From NCBI RefSeq assembly GCF_003287955.1, contig NZ_QMKP01000012.1, positions 1 through 64,000 on the forward strand: a stretch of DNA of 64,000 nt, written 5' to 3'. The stretch comes from Arthrobacter sp. AQ5-06. Its GTDB lineage: Bacteria > Actinomycetota > Actinomycetes > Actinomycetales > Micrococcaceae. This document shows positions 20,207 to 30,108 of the stretch, piece after piece. How positions within the stretch are numbered: position 1 is the stretch's first letter; every line of letters starts with the position of its first letter. Made by a program: the position numbers and the translations under genes. The notes under the pieces are model-generated. The model worked only from the letters and a program-made list of their open reading frames with translations, did no database searches and was not told the DNA's origin.

Positions 20207-22696
20207 TCACTGGCGCAGTTCTTCTGCGGCCTCAATGTCGATAATGCGGTGGATGGAGAGCACCCGCTCGGTTTCCTTGGCAGGATCGAAGACCCTGACG
20301 CGTCCGCCGTTTACGGAGAGGGGAACAACTGTCTCAAGGCAGGAATTCCCTTGGCTGTCCACCACGTTCATGCTCACACGCTGCCTGAGCCGGATAGCCC
20401 GCTGCAGAGTCTCCAGCCCAAGCTGAGTTGCAGCTTCGCCGGAGCCAGGCACGGCTCTTGCGTGGTTTCCGTTGGCTTCAGCCCGCCTGTTCCGCAGGAC
20501 GGCCAGCTGCGCAGCGACGTCGTCCTCGGCGGGCGCGGTCCGCGGCGCTGTATAGACGGGGCGGGCGCTGCCCGGAACACTTGTGGTGCGGCGGAGCCGG
20601 ACCACTCCGGGCTCGGCCTGATCCACAGACGGCGAGAGGCCCAGTCCGCGCAGGACCTGCGCTGTTTCACGCGGCGGAGCAGTGGAGATCAGCACCGTGG
20701 GCGCAATCCGGGCCAGCCCCAGCCCGGCCGCCTGGGACTCCGCCGCCAGCTCCAGCACCGTTGCCTCATCATCGCTTTGGATAAAGCTGGCGGCCGTTCC
20801 CACGCGGAGCCGGCCGTGCCGGGACGCGGTGTCCTCGACCAGGTATTGCAAGGGTTGGGGCACGGCCGTGGCCGAATGCTCACGCAGGAAGTCCAACAGG
20901 CTCGACGCGTCATGCCCGGCGTCCAGCGCCCGCCGGACCGAGTTGGCGGTGAACCGGTAGATAGTGGCGGGCCCCTGCCCCTCGGCGTCGGCCATCACCA
21001 GAAGCTTTTCGGCCAGGTCCGGAGCCAGGTAGCCCGGGGCAACTGCCGTCAGGTCCGCCTGCAGCAGGACGTGGTTCAGTGCCGCAGGCAGATGCTCGCC
21101 CAGGACGCCCAAGGCTTCGTCCGGGTTGTCTTCGGCAATGGCGCTACCCAGTTGGCTCAACGCACCGGACCCGATCAGTCCCAGCAGCTCCGCTTCCGCC
21201 AGCACACCCCTGATCAGGGAACTGAACCGGCGGGCCATCCGCGGCTGCGACCATTCAGCCCGCTGGAGCACTGCCGCGGCATCCAGGACCGGTGCCGTGC
21301 CGTCCGCAGCGGCAGCCTCCTGGGTAAGCTCGTCCAGAATTTCCAGGATCCGCTTCCGGACCACCGGGGCGTCCGGACGCTGCGCCTCGGCTGAAAGGGC
21401 ATTGACGGTGTTCCCGGCCAGGGCACGGTGCACGGCGGGGACGCTGCCGGGGCCGCTAACGGGCTGACCCACCAGCGAGGGCACACGCTCACTCGCGAGC
21501 CAGGCGTTGACCAGCCATAGCCACTGCTCCTGGCGGGGGAGGGCCAGCCACTCCAGCTGAGGGGGCTGCACCCAGGAGGACGAGTCCACATCAAGGCGCA
21601 ACAGGCCGGAGAGGGCGCTGAGCTCCAGCAGCAGGCCCGCCCGGTGCTGGTCGATGCGCAGTGTCTCGGCCAGCCGTTTCATTTCCCGGACACCTACGCC
21701 GCCGCTGCGCAGCGTGGCCAGCGGCTGTTCGCGGATGGCATGGAGGAGATCACACACCAACCGTAGGGTTTCAGCGATGGCGCCCAGCGCCGCGTTCCGG
21801 CGAAGCGCAGCGGTGGTGCTGCCCAGCTCCGGAACCGGCGGGGAAAGGGAGAAGTCATTGATGATGGCGCCGCCACGAAGCGACAGCCCCACGCTGTGCG
21901 GAAGTTCCACGTGCGCGGCGTCCAGGGGGACCAGCAGGCCGCGGGCCAGGAGCCAGTCAACGGGCCCGACGTCGGCGCCCTGGTTCGCGACCGACGCTTT
22001 CCGTTGCGCCTGGGGGACGGCACCCATGGCCCAGTTGCGGAATTTGGCGAGCAGCGCCGTCGTGCGTTCCGGGGCTCCGGCCAAAGCCTCGCTGAGTGCC
22101 TCGGGCGAGGACGTCCAATGCTGCAGCGCAAGGGCTGCCTCCATGGGTGTGGTGGCGTTCTGGATGGAGACGCCGCTGCGGTGCAGCTCGGCAACGAGCT
22201 GCACTACCCGCTGGGCAAACGCGGGCTGAAGTCTGACCAATTCGGTGTAGCTGCGCCCCAGCCCCGCAGGATAGATTCCCACCACGTCCTTGAGGCTTCC
22301 CACAGGCAGGTAGTAGCGCTGCCGGTGGCCCGAAACCGCGGTTCCATGCGGCGGCTCTGCCCGGTGCACCAAAGCCAGTTCCTGGAGCGAGGCCAGGATG
22401 CGTTCCAGCGCCGCCACCGTGGACCCTGCAATGAGTTTCCGGACGCCTGCCGCCGATGCGCTGTGTTCGGTGTCCGTGTTGGTGCACAGATGCAGGGTCT
22501 CCAGCACCTGCATCTGTGGCCTGTTAAGCCGCTCGAGAGCGCGCTGGACGCTGACCCGCGCGCTTGCCCGGGCGGCCAGGGCGGAAAAGTCAGGAACTGC
22601 GGGGGACATAAGGTCCGGCCGCGCTGCAAAGAGCGCCCGCAACGAGTCATCGCTGCGTGCTTCCAGTTCTTTGCTGAGCGCGCGGATAAGGGACAT
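20207..22696 (-). CDS. XPB-associated, helicase C-terminal-domain-3 protein
   Basis: This is a large protein of 829 residues of the 'helicase-associated' family that sits next to XPB in many actinobacteria. It has no Walker motifs. The N-terminal half is alpha-helical with winged-helix-like stretches (AAGVRKLIAGSTVAALERIL). The C-terminal region (about 640-829) includes VEDTASRHGRLRVGTAASF and a beta-rich WYL-like end (VSMNVVDSQGNSCLETVVPL, VRVFDPAKETERVLSIHRII). It probably works with XPB as a partner or loader, by neighbourhood rather than by motif. Confidence 0.8.
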   Translation of the reverse strand: MSLIRALSKELEARSDDSLRALFAARPDLMSPAVPDFSALAARASARVSVQRALERLNRPQMQVLETLHLCTNTDTEHSASAAGVRKLIAGSTVAALERILASLQELALVHRAEPPHGTAVSGHRQRYYLPVGSLKDVVGIYPAGLGRSYTELVRLQPAFAQRVVQLVAELHRSGVSIQNATTPMEAALALQHWTSSPEALSEALAGAPERTTALLAKFRNWAMGAVPQAQRKASVANQGADVGPVDWLLARGLLVPLDAAHVELPHSVGLSLRGGAIINDFSLSPPVPELGSTTAALRRNAALGAIAETLRLVCDLLHAIREQPLATLRSGGVGVREMKRLAETLRIDQHRAGLLLELSALSGLLRLDVDSSSWVQPPQLEWLALPRQEQWLWLVNAWLASERVPSLVGQPVSGPGSVPAVHRALAGNTVNALSAEAQRPDAPVVRKRILEILDELTQEAAAADGTAPVLDAAAVLQRAEWSQPRMARRFSSLIRGVLAEAELLGLIGSGALSQLGSAIAEDNPDEALGVLGEHLPAALNHVLLQADLTAVAPGYLAPDLAEKLLVMADAEGQGPATIYRFTANSVRRALDAGHDASSLLDFLREHSATAVPQPLQYLVEDTASRHGRLRVGTAASFIQSDDEATVLELAAESQAAGLGLARIAPTVLISTAPPRETAQVLRGLGLSPSVDQAEPGVVRLRRTTSVPGSARPVYTAPRTAPAEDDVAAQLAVLRNRRAEANGNHARAVPGSGEAATQLGLETLQRAIRLRQRVSMNVVDSQGNSCLETVVPLSVNGGRVRVFDPAKETERVLSIHRIIDIEAAEELRQ

Positions 22697-22706
22697 CAGT
22701 CCAACG

Positions 22707-22940
22707 TTACCGCCCGCTGGACTTTCCTGCCCGGCGCCGGCCGGCCACGCTGTCCAGGACCAGGAAAAGCATCAGCAGGAACGCAACAGGCAACCCGTAC
22801 AGGGCAGTGGCGGTGACCCAGGCCGGAGCAGCGGAGCCTGCGAAGGCCAGTGCCATGACTGCTCCTACCGCCACGAGGGAAAGCACGGCAACAACCGCTG
22901 CGCAGATCATCAGTGGGCGCCGGTATCGCGAGGGTGTCAT
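22707..22940 (-). CDS. Small membrane protein, two segments
   Basis: This is a 77-residue protein with two hydrophobic segments (about 10-35 and 43-65) and a basic C-terminus (AGRRRAGKSSGR). It begins MTPSRYRRPL at the ATG at 22940. No ribosome binding site is visible, so translation may be leaderless. It lies just upstream of the XPB-associated gene on the same strand. I do not recognise the family. Confidence 0.6.
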   Translation of the reverse strand: MTPSRYRRPLMICAAVVAVLSLVAVGAVMALAFAGSAAPAWVTATALYGLPVAFLLMLFLVLDSVAGRRRAGKSSGR

Positions 22941-23186
22941 GCAGGTAACGCTAACAGCCGGGCGGCCGGTGGTGGCGCCACAGGCGGCCGTGAGCGGCGG
23001 GCGCACTCCCCGCGCCAGGCGGCAGGACGAAGGGTACGTGAAAGCATGATTCCGGGCCCTGGCAGGATAACCTTGGGGAACAGACCAACACGGTCCGTCG
23101 CTGTCATACCCTGAACCCGCACATCAGTGCGGATGCGGTGACTGCCGGCCGTGTCAGAAGACGTCAGAACGAAGAAGGTTGATTAC

Positions 23187-23570
23187 GTGCCTACCGGCAA
23201 GGTCAAGTGGTATGACAAGGAAAAGGGTTTTGGATTCCTCGCAGGCGAGGACGGCCAGGAAGTCTTTCTGCCCAAATCATCGCTGCCCGAAGGCATCACG
23301 GAGCTGAAGGCCGGCACGCGGGTTGAGTTCGGCGTTGCCGACGGCCGCAAGGGTGCACAGGCCCTGGGCCTGCGCGTCCTGGACAAGACGCCGTCCATCG
23401 CCAAGGCCAAGCGGCCCAGCGCCCGGGACCTCGCGCCGCTCGTCCAAGATCTGGTCAGCGTGCTGGACAACCTCTCCGGAACCCTGTCCGTGGGCAAGTA
23501 CCCGGAAGGCAACAAGGGCAAGGCCATCGCGGCTGCCCTGCGTAAGGTTGCCGACGAGCTGGACGTCTAG
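23187..23570 (+). CDS. Cold-shock-domain protein with C-terminal extension
   Basis: This protein has 127 residues. The first 65 form a cold-shock domain with KGFGFLAG as RNP1 and EVFLPKSSL in place of the usual VFVH RNP2. The remaining half is helical (RDLAPLVQDLVSVLDNLSGT and onward). It starts at the GTG at 23187 with AAGAAGG upstream. The DUF3027 gene follows nine bases after the stop, so they are likely co-transcribed. The departure from the aromatic RNP2 pattern suggests altered RNA binding compared with the CspA at 11 kb. Confidence 0.88.
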   Translation: MPTGKVKWYDKEKGFGFLAGEDGQEVFLPKSSLPEGITELKAGTRVEFGVADGRKGAQALGLRVLDKTPSIAKAKRPSARDLAPLVQDLVSVLDNLSGTLSVGKYPEGNKGKAIAAALRKVADELDV

Positions 23571-23579
23571 GTCTTGGCC

Positions 23580-24125
23580 ATGAACGCGGAAGCTGAACAG
23601 CCGGACACCACGGCAGCGGAGAACGTGGGCGCCAAAGCCGAGGCCAAGCGCCGTACCGGTGTGCCCGTGTGGCGTACCGGTAAGCCGGATGCCTTCCTCG
23701 CTGCTGCCGTTGGCGAGGCGCGAACGGCCATCGAAGGCATCACGGCGGCGTCGGACATCGGTGCACACCTGGCTGCCAAAAGTGAGGGCGACCGTCTGGT
23801 CACACACGTCTTCGAATCAAAAATGGCCGGTTACCACGGCTGGCAGTGGTATGCGGTCCTGACCAGGAACTCCCGCTCCAAGGTGGTCACGGTCAGCGAG
23901 CTTGGCCTCCTGCCGTCGGAGGACTCCATCCTCTCCCCGGAGTGGGTGCCGTGGGCCGAGCGCGTCCGCCCCGAGGACGCCAGGGCGGCAGAGGAAGAGG
24001 AGTCACCCGCTGCGGAGGCTTTCGCTTCGGGACCGGATGCTTCGCAGGCCGAGGCTGACACTCCCGGGTCCGAAGGCCAGGACGAAGGATCCGAAGACGA
24101 CGACACTGCCGGCGAGGCTGACTAA
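23580..24125 (+). CDS. DUF3027 domain-containing protein
   Basis: This protein of 181 residues has a conserved core (about 20-130) with VPVWRTGKPDAFLAAAVGEA and the aromatic motif YHGWQWYAVL followed by VTVSELGLLPSEDSIL. The last 50 residues are strongly acidic (Glu, Asp, Ala) and probably disordered. The family is actinobacterial and of unknown function. It sits between a cold-shock-domain gene and an MFS exporter. Confidence 0.82.
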   Translation: MNAEAEQPDTTAAENVGAKAEAKRRTGVPVWRTGKPDAFLAAAVGEARTAIEGITAASDIGAHLAAKSEGDRLVTHVFESKMAGYHGWQWYAVLTRNSRSKVVTVSELGLLPSEDSILSPEWVPWAERVRPEDARAAEEEESPAAEAFASGPDASQAEADTPGSEGQDEGSEDDDTAGEAD

Positions 24126-24170
24126 GCAGTTGACAGTGGGCAGGGTTGAGAATCAAGAAGGCCGGCACTG

Positions 24171-25505
24171 ATGTCCACCTTCAAATCCCTGCACATCCTC
24201 AATTACCGGATCTGGTTCATCGGCGCGCTGGTTTCCAACATCGGAACCTGGATGCAGCGCACGGCTCAGGACTGGCTGGTGTTTGACCACCTCACCGATC
24301 ACGACGCCGGAGCCATGGGCATCACCATGGCACTGCAGCTGGGGCCACAGCTTTTCCTGGCGCCCGTTGCCGGCCTCGTGGCGGACCGCTTCAGCCGCCG
24401 GCAGCTGCTGGTCATCACGCAGTCGCTGATGGCACTCCTGAGCACCGGCCTGGGCATCCTGGTGGTTCTCGGAGCCGGCCAGCTGTGGCACGTCTACGGC
24501 TTCGCCCTGCTGCTGGGCATGGTCTCCGCCCTCGATGCCCCGGTGCGGCAGACCTTTGTTTCTGAACTCGTGCGGGACGACTACCTGCCCAATGCCGTGG
24601 CCCTGAACAGCGCCTCCTTCAATGTCGCCCGGATGATCGGGCCCGCCGTGGCCGGCGTCCTCACCGTGGCCGTAGGTCCCGGTTGGGTGTTCCTGATCAA
24701 CACCTGCACCTTCCTGGCCATGCTCCTGAGCCTGTGGAAGATCCCGTCCGCGTCACTGCGCCAGCTTCCCCGGGCGGCTCCCGGCAAGGGCCGGATCCGG
24801 GAGGGCCTGCGCTATGTGCGGTTCCGGCCGGATATTGTGGTGGTCCTCGTGGCCGTGTTCATCGTGGGAACGCTCGGCCTTAACTTCGTGCTGTTCATCG
24901 CCGCCATGGTGGGCACGGAATTCGGGCTGGACGCCAGCGCCTTCGGGCTCATGAATTCCATCATGGCCATCGGTTCCGTGGCGGGCGCGCTGCTCTCCGC
25001 CGGCCGCGGGAAGCCCCGCTTGAGGATAATCTTTGGCGCGGCGGCTGCCTTTGGGGTGACCTCGGGACTGGCCGCGCTTGCCCCGGACTACTTCTGGTTC
25101 GGCGTCGCGCTGGTGCCGGTGGGCCTGTTCGCGATCACCATGATGACCAGTGCCAACGGTTACGTCCAGACCACCACCGATCCCGTCATGCGGGGCAGGG
25201 TCATGGCCCTGTACATGGCCATCTTTATGGGCGGCACACCCATCGGCGCTCCACTCGTGGGATGGGTGGCCAACGTCGCCGGCCCCCGGTGGTCGCTTGC
25301 CGTTGCGGCCACGTCCGGGGTCATCGCCGCCATGATCGGAATGATCTGGATCATCCGCGCCCAGCAGCTCCGGCTCACCTTCAACCGGCGCGCCCGCGGC
25401 CTGCGGTACTTCGGCGTCGTCTCCCACCTGGGCGTCCAACAACCGGGGGACAACGCAAACGGCGCCGCCCGGGACGAAAACCCGGACGACGCCGTCGGAC
25501 GCTGA
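24171..25505 (+). CDS. MFS transporter, EntS-like (MFS_3) group
   Basis: This is a twelve-segment membrane transporter of 444 residues. The N-terminus FKSLHILNYRIWFIGALVSN with GTWMQRTAQDWLV is typical of the MFS_3/EntS-like exporters. VADRFSRRQLL is the loop 2-3 signature of the major facilitator superfamily, and VRQTFVSELVRDDYLPNAVA is the group's loop 4-5 signature. The C-terminus is polar (about 30 residues). Export of a small hydrophobic compound or siderophore is possible; the substrate is unknown. Confidence 0.87.
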   Translation: MSTFKSLHILNYRIWFIGALVSNIGTWMQRTAQDWLVFDHLTDHDAGAMGITMALQLGPQLFLAPVAGLVADRFSRRQLLVITQSLMALLSTGLGILVVLGAGQLWHVYGFALLLGMVSALDAPVRQTFVSELVRDDYLPNAVALNSASFNVARMIGPAVAGVLTVAVGPGWVFLINTCTFLAMLLSLWKIPSASLRQLPRAAPGKGRIREGLRYVRFRPDIVVVLVAVFIVGTLGLNFVLFIAAMVGTEFGLDASAFGLMNSIMAIGSVAGALLSAGRGKPRLRIIFGAAAAFGVTSGLAALAPDYFWFGVALVPVGLFAITMMTSANGYVQTTTDPVMRGRVMALYMAIFMGGTPIGAPLVGWVANVAGPRWSLAVAATSGVIAAMIGMIWIIRAQQLRLTFNRRARGLRYFGVVSHLGVQQPGDNANGAARDENPDDAVGR

Positions 25506-25573
25506 CGCCGTCGCGATACCCGCCCGTGCCACAGCGGCAGTCGCGGTAGCGGCCGCCGTGCGCTGCGGGAGCG

Positions 25574-26830
<1,257 letters not shown>

Positions 26831-26885
26831 TCATAGTCCGGCCTATGAGACCGGTTGTCCCGTCCGGGGATTATCCGGACAAATT

Positions 26886-26904
26886 CAAAATAGGCTAAGC
26901 TTTT
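26886..26904 (+). promoter_or_regulatory. Possible DtxR/IdeR-type iron box before the regulator gene
   Basis: Within the 273-base serC-dtxR intergenic region, the 19 bases starting at 26886 match the DtxR/IdeR box consensus (TTAGGTTAGGCTAACCTAA) at 12 of 19 positions, with the central TAGGCTAA block intact. TAAGCT inside it could serve as a -10 element for the regulator gene, about 75 bases before its ATG. The right half is degenerate, so this is a tentative autoregulatory site. Confidence 0.35.
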
Positions 26905-26977
26905 TACCGGACCTCGCCGCTGCTGGACTCGATACGGTGGGATAACGCAAGGTACTGCGCTCGAGGAGCTGAGCTGG

Positions 26978-27673
26978 ATGACGGATCTGATCGATACTAC
27001 GGAGATGTATCTTCGGACCATTTTGGAGCTTGAAGAAGAGAACATCGTTGCTCTTCGCGCACGCATCGCCGAACGGCTGCGGCATTCCGGCCCCACGGTG
27101 TCCCAAACCATCGGCCGGATGGAACGCGACGGACTGGTGGTGGTCTCCGGAGACCGCCACTTGGAGCTGACCGAAGCCGGGCGGAAACGCGCCACGGAAG
27201 TGATGCGCAAGCACAGGCTGGCGGAACGGCTCCTGGCGGATGTGATTGGCCTGGACTGGGCCTACGTCCACGATGAAGCGTGCCGCTGGGAGCACGTGAT
27301 GAGTGAACGCGTTGAGCAGCGCATCTACGAATTGCTCGACCATCCCACCGAGTCTCCCTACGGCAACCCCATCCCCGGGCTGGCGGCTCTGGGCGGGCCG
27401 GCGCCCGCGCTGCCTGACGCCGCTGTGATTAATCTCCTTGACGCGATGCAGGGCTACGGGCCGGCGTCGAACGTGACAGTCAGCCGGCTGGCTGAGCCCA
27501 TCCAGGTGGAACCCGAACTGCTGGTCCAGCTGGACGAAGGCGGAATCAGGCCCGGCGCCTCGGTGTCTCTGGAGCGCGTGGGGGAGTACATTTCCGTGCG
27601 GGTCCCGGGGATCGAGGGGGCGCTCGAACTGCCCCCCGAAGTGGCATCCCACGTCTTCGTTTCGGTCCGCTGA
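26978..27673 (+). CDS. DtxR/IdeR-family metal-dependent regulator
   Basis: This is a DNA-binding repressor of 231 residues, activated by Fe(II) or Mn(II). The N-terminal winged helix contains MYLRTILELEEENIVALRAR and SGPTVSQTIGRMERDGLV. The metal-binding and dimer domain carries the expected residues in RKHRLAERLL, ACRWEHVMSE and HPTESPYGNPIPG. A C-terminal SH3-like domain is present (PGASVSLERVGEYISVRVPG). GAGGAG lies before the ATG. The length and SH3 domain favour the IdeR/DtxR branch over short MntR. Confidence 0.93.
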   Translation: MTDLIDTTEMYLRTILELEEENIVALRARIAERLRHSGPTVSQTIGRMERDGLVVVSGDRHLELTEAGRKRATEVMRKHRLAERLLADVIGLDWAYVHDEACRWEHVMSERVEQRIYELLDHPTESPYGNPIPGLAALGGPAPALPDAAVINLLDAMQGYGPASNVTVSRLAEPIQVEPELLVQLDEGGIRPGASVSLERVGEYISVRVPGIEGALELPPEVASHVFVSVR

Positions 27674-27743
27674 CGGGACGGCGGTCCCCCGCGTGGGGCC
27701 GCGCCATAGCGCAGTGACACGTGATTCTGCAAAGATAACGGAA

Positions 27744-27773
27744 TTGTTACTGTCCAACTTAATCACCTATAGT
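27744..27773 (+). promoter_or_regulatory. Promoter of the first riboswitch-controlled hydrolase gene
   Basis: TTGTTA at 27744-27749 and TATAGT at 27768-27773 are separated by 18 bases. Transcription would begin near 27780, just ahead of the c-di-AMP riboswitch. Confidence 0.65.
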
Positions 27774-27814
27774 TAAAACTCAGCGTCGATACAAAAGCGT
27801 TACCTGATCCGGAG

Positions 27815-28045
27815 CCGAGCTCTGCCAGCGGATCAGGTGCACGAGTCACCAACTGGCAGAGGCGGGGGAACCACAACCGGCAGTCGCAGGACTGCCTTGG
27901 GGTGAAGTCCGTCAGCAGCAAGCCTCTTCCAGCGAAGGATCCTCACGGGATATCTCTGCGCCAAGTGCTTGTCACGGCGGACCGGGTCTTTGAACTCTCT
28001 GACCCGAATCCGACAGCTAACTTCGCAGGCTATCCAGAGAGGAAC
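27815..28045 (+). ncRNA. c-di-AMP riboswitch (ydaO/yuaA type)
   Basis: The leader of the M23 peptidase gene shows the hallmarks of the ydaO/yuaA aptamer. TCTGCCA (27821-27827) pairs with TGGCAGA (27854-27860) and is followed by GGCGGGGGAACCA. GGGGTGAAG is present near 27900. The strongly conserved 3' part CCGAATCCGACAGCTAACTT, followed by CGCAGGC, lies at 28004-28030. This riboswitch class senses c-di-AMP and usually turns off cell-wall hydrolase and potassium transport genes. The boundaries given are approximate. Confidence 0.88.
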
Positions 28046-28049
28046 ATTC

Positions 28050-28874
28050 TTGACCATGCAGCATTCCAAGGGCCGCCGTCGCGCGGTGGGCCCGGCTTCG
28101 GCGCCCAGAGCGGCCGAGGATTTCACCGCGGAGAGGCCCCGGGACCCGCAGCGGGAAGCACGCCGCCGCCGGGGACCCTTCCGGCAGATCACAGATTTCG
28201 CCGCTGCCAGTGGCCTCGGCCAGAAGGCCGGCATCGCCCTGGCTGCCACAGGCCTGGCGCTCACCGTGACGGTACCTGTGACCGGCCCCGTGATGGCCAC
28301 TCCGGGGTCCGGCCAGGCCGCGTCGGCTGTCTCCGCCGCTCCGCAGCCCGAAGTTACAGCCGAGGCCGCCGCTCGAATTGACTTCAGCCGCTCGTCCGTG
28401 GTTACCCAGGGTGACCCCGACGGCAAGCTGAAGCAGCTGCTGAGCTCCCAGTCCGCGGGATCCATTACCCGCGCCGCCTCTGCCGGAAGCCTCGGCTCGC
28501 CGTTGGCCCAACTGGCTACTGTCTCACCCTTCGGATTCCGCGTCAGCCCCATTACCGGCGGCACCGGCGACTTCCACCGTGGCCAGGACTTCGCGGCACA
28601 GTGCGGAACCTCTGTCATGGCTGCCGCCAGCGGCACCGTGACCTTCGTTGGCTGGCACCAGTACGGCGGCGGCAACCGCGTGGTGGTGGACCACGGCAAT
28701 GGCCTTGAAACCACCTACAACCACCTCTCCTCCGCCAGCGTCAAGTTAGGCCAGACGGTCAGCCGCGGCGACGTGATTGCCCTGAGCGGCACCACGGGTG
28801 CATCCACTGGCTGCCACCTCCACTTCGAGGTCCAGGTCAACGGCGAAGTCGTTGACCCCAGCGGCTGGCTCTGA
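28050..28874 (+). CDS. Secreted M23 (LytM-type) metallopeptidase
   Basis: This peptidoglycan endopeptidase has 274 residues. A long basic N-terminus leads to a hydrophobic signal segment (AGIALAATGLALTVTVP). The LytM domain is C-terminal, with zinc ligands in HRGQD and HLHFE and the typical FGFRVSPITGG, TTYNHLSS and GTTGASTGCHLHF context. I chose the TTG at 28050 because AGAGAGGA lies seven bases upstream; the ATG at 28056 is the alternative. Expression is expected to be controlled by the c-di-AMP riboswitch just upstream, linking wall hydrolysis to the second messenger. Confidence 0.9.
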   Translation: MTMQHSKGRRRAVGPASAPRAAEDFTAERPRDPQREARRRRGPFRQITDFAAASGLGQKAGIALAATGLALTVTVPVTGPVMATPGSGQAASAVSAAPQPEVTAEAAARIDFSRSSVVTQGDPDGKLKQLLSSQSAGSITRAASAGSLGSPLAQLATVSPFGFRVSPITGGTGDFHRGQDFAAQCGTSVMAAASGTVTFVGWHQYGGGNRVVVDHGNGLETTYNHLSSASVKLGQTVSRGDVIALSGTTGASTGCHLHFEVQVNGEVVDPSGWL

Positions 28875-28924
28875 CCCAAATGAGCGCCAACTCTCGAATC
28901 GCAGCGACGTGCCGTGACCTGAAT

Positions 28925-28953
28925 GTGACATTGGCTCGGAACTCCTGTAACGT
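28925..28953 (+). promoter_or_regulatory. Promoter of the second riboswitch-controlled gene
   Basis: GTGACA at 28925-28930 and TAACGT at 28948-28953 with a 17-base spacer lie about 50 bases before the second c-di-AMP riboswitch. So the two hydrolase genes are probably separate transcription units. Confidence 0.5.
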
Positions 28954-28999
28954 CTAAGGCGCGTCAACTTTTCCGAAGTTGACGTTCTTGAGTGGATTG

Positions 29000-29185
29000 C
29001 CTAGCTCTGCCACCGCTCAAGGTCCGTTCGCATGACATCGTCTGGCAGGGGCGGGGGAACCAATTTTGGTCTTCGATTCTGAAGGCCTTGGGGTTAAGTC
29101 GCAAAGCTTCCACTGTGAAGCAGCGCGGCCGGGTGACTCCCATCCGAATCCGACAGCTCACCTCGCAGGCATTGGGAGAGGCTAC
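29000..29185 (+). ncRNA. Second c-di-AMP riboswitch (ydaO/yuaA type)
   Basis: This leader repeats the aptamer features of the one 1.2 kb upstream. CTCTGCCACCG is near 29005, TCTGGCAGGGGCGGGGGAAC is at 29040-29060, and GGGGTTAAGTCGC is near 29090. The conserved 3' block CCGAATCCGACAGCTCACCT, followed by CGCAGGC, is at 29143-29170. GGGTTAAG replaces the more usual GGGTGAAG. It precedes an NlpC/P60 hydrolase gene, a classic target of this riboswitch in actinobacteria. Boundaries are approximate. Confidence 0.87.
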
Positions 29186-29189
29186 CTTC

Positions 29190-29930
29190 GTGTCTTCACG
29201 CCATAATTCTGCGCGTCACCGCGCACAACCGGTTCGCACCAATCCCTTGGGCTCCGTGTCCAAGGCAGTCAGTGCCAATGCCGGGACCGTAGGTCGCCAG
29301 GCTGCTGTTATCGCAGCTGCATCAGGTCTGATCCTGAGCATGGGGCTTCCGGCCAACGCCGCAGACACCACCGCCGGCGTATCCGCCTCCACCGAGTCGA
29401 GTTCCGCACAGACGGCACTTGCCGTAACCGCGGCGCCCACGGCTACCGTTTCCTTCGAGCGCCCCGTGGTCAAGACCACGCCGGCACCGAAGGTTGAGAC
29501 GGTCCGTGCGCAGTCCACGGCCTCCGAAACCGGGGCTCAGGGTGCTGCCGCAACCGATGCCGCGGCCTCCAAGCTCGCTGACACTGTCTCCTCCGCAGCC
29601 GCTTCCGGTCTGGCAGCAATTGCCTACACCGGCATCGGCCACCCGTACCTCTGGGGCGGCACCACCCCCAACGGCTGGGACTGCTCCGGCTTCACGCAGT
29701 GGGTCTACGCCCAGGCAGGCATCAGCATTCCCCGCACCAATGCCTGGACCGCCATGCGGCCCACCGCAACCCCGGCTCCCGGTGACCTGGTCATGCAGAA
29801 TGGCGGCGCCCACGTCGGCATTTACGTCGGCAACGGCATGATGATCAGTGCGCTGAACCCGTCACAGGGCACGCTGCTTCACTCCGTGGCATCCACGGGC
29901 TCCTCCGCGTTCTTCACGATGGCCCCGTAG
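29190..29930 (+). CDS. Secreted NlpC/P60 peptidoglycan hydrolase
   Basis: This D,L-endopeptidase has 246 residues. The N-terminus (VSSRHNSARHRAQPV) precedes a signal segment containing GRQAAVIAAASGL and ending ANAAD. An Ala/Thr-rich linker follows. The NlpC/P60 domain (about 145-246) has the catalytic Cys in GWDCSGFTQWVY and the His in GGAHVGIYVG. GGGAGAGG lies eight bases before the GTG start. It is under a c-di-AMP riboswitch. The signal region is nearly the same as in the following gene, so the two are paralogues. Confidence 0.92.
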   Translation: MSSRHNSARHRAQPVRTNPLGSVSKAVSANAGTVGRQAAVIAAASGLILSMGLPANAADTTAGVSASTESSSAQTALAVTAAPTATVSFERPVVKTTPAPKVETVRAQSTASETGAQGAAATDAAASKLADTVSSAAASGLAAIAYTGIGHPYLWGGTTPNGWDCSGFTQWVYAQAGISIPRTNAWTAMRPTATPAPGDLVMQNGGAHVGIYVGNGMMISALNPSQGTLLHSVASTGSSAFFTMAP

Positions 29931-30108
29931 ATCCTGTACCTGCAGTCCAGTCGTTCCTGCAGCCCAATGCAGCCGGAACACGTTTCTTCGAGAGAAACTC
30001 TTCGCTAAATCCCCGTTCGGGGCGTGCCGGCGTACCCCCAAGATGCCGGCGCGTCCAAAGCCCTTGGGCTGCCCACGCGGTCCTGAGGAATACGAAAGAG
30101 AGAAATTA

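Noticed and set aside
29931..30108. A third c-di-AMP riboswitch before the last NlpC/P60-like gene
   Set aside because: The conserved blocks (GGCGGGGGAACC, CCGAATCCGACAGC, CGCAGGC) are absent; only short hairpins are seen.
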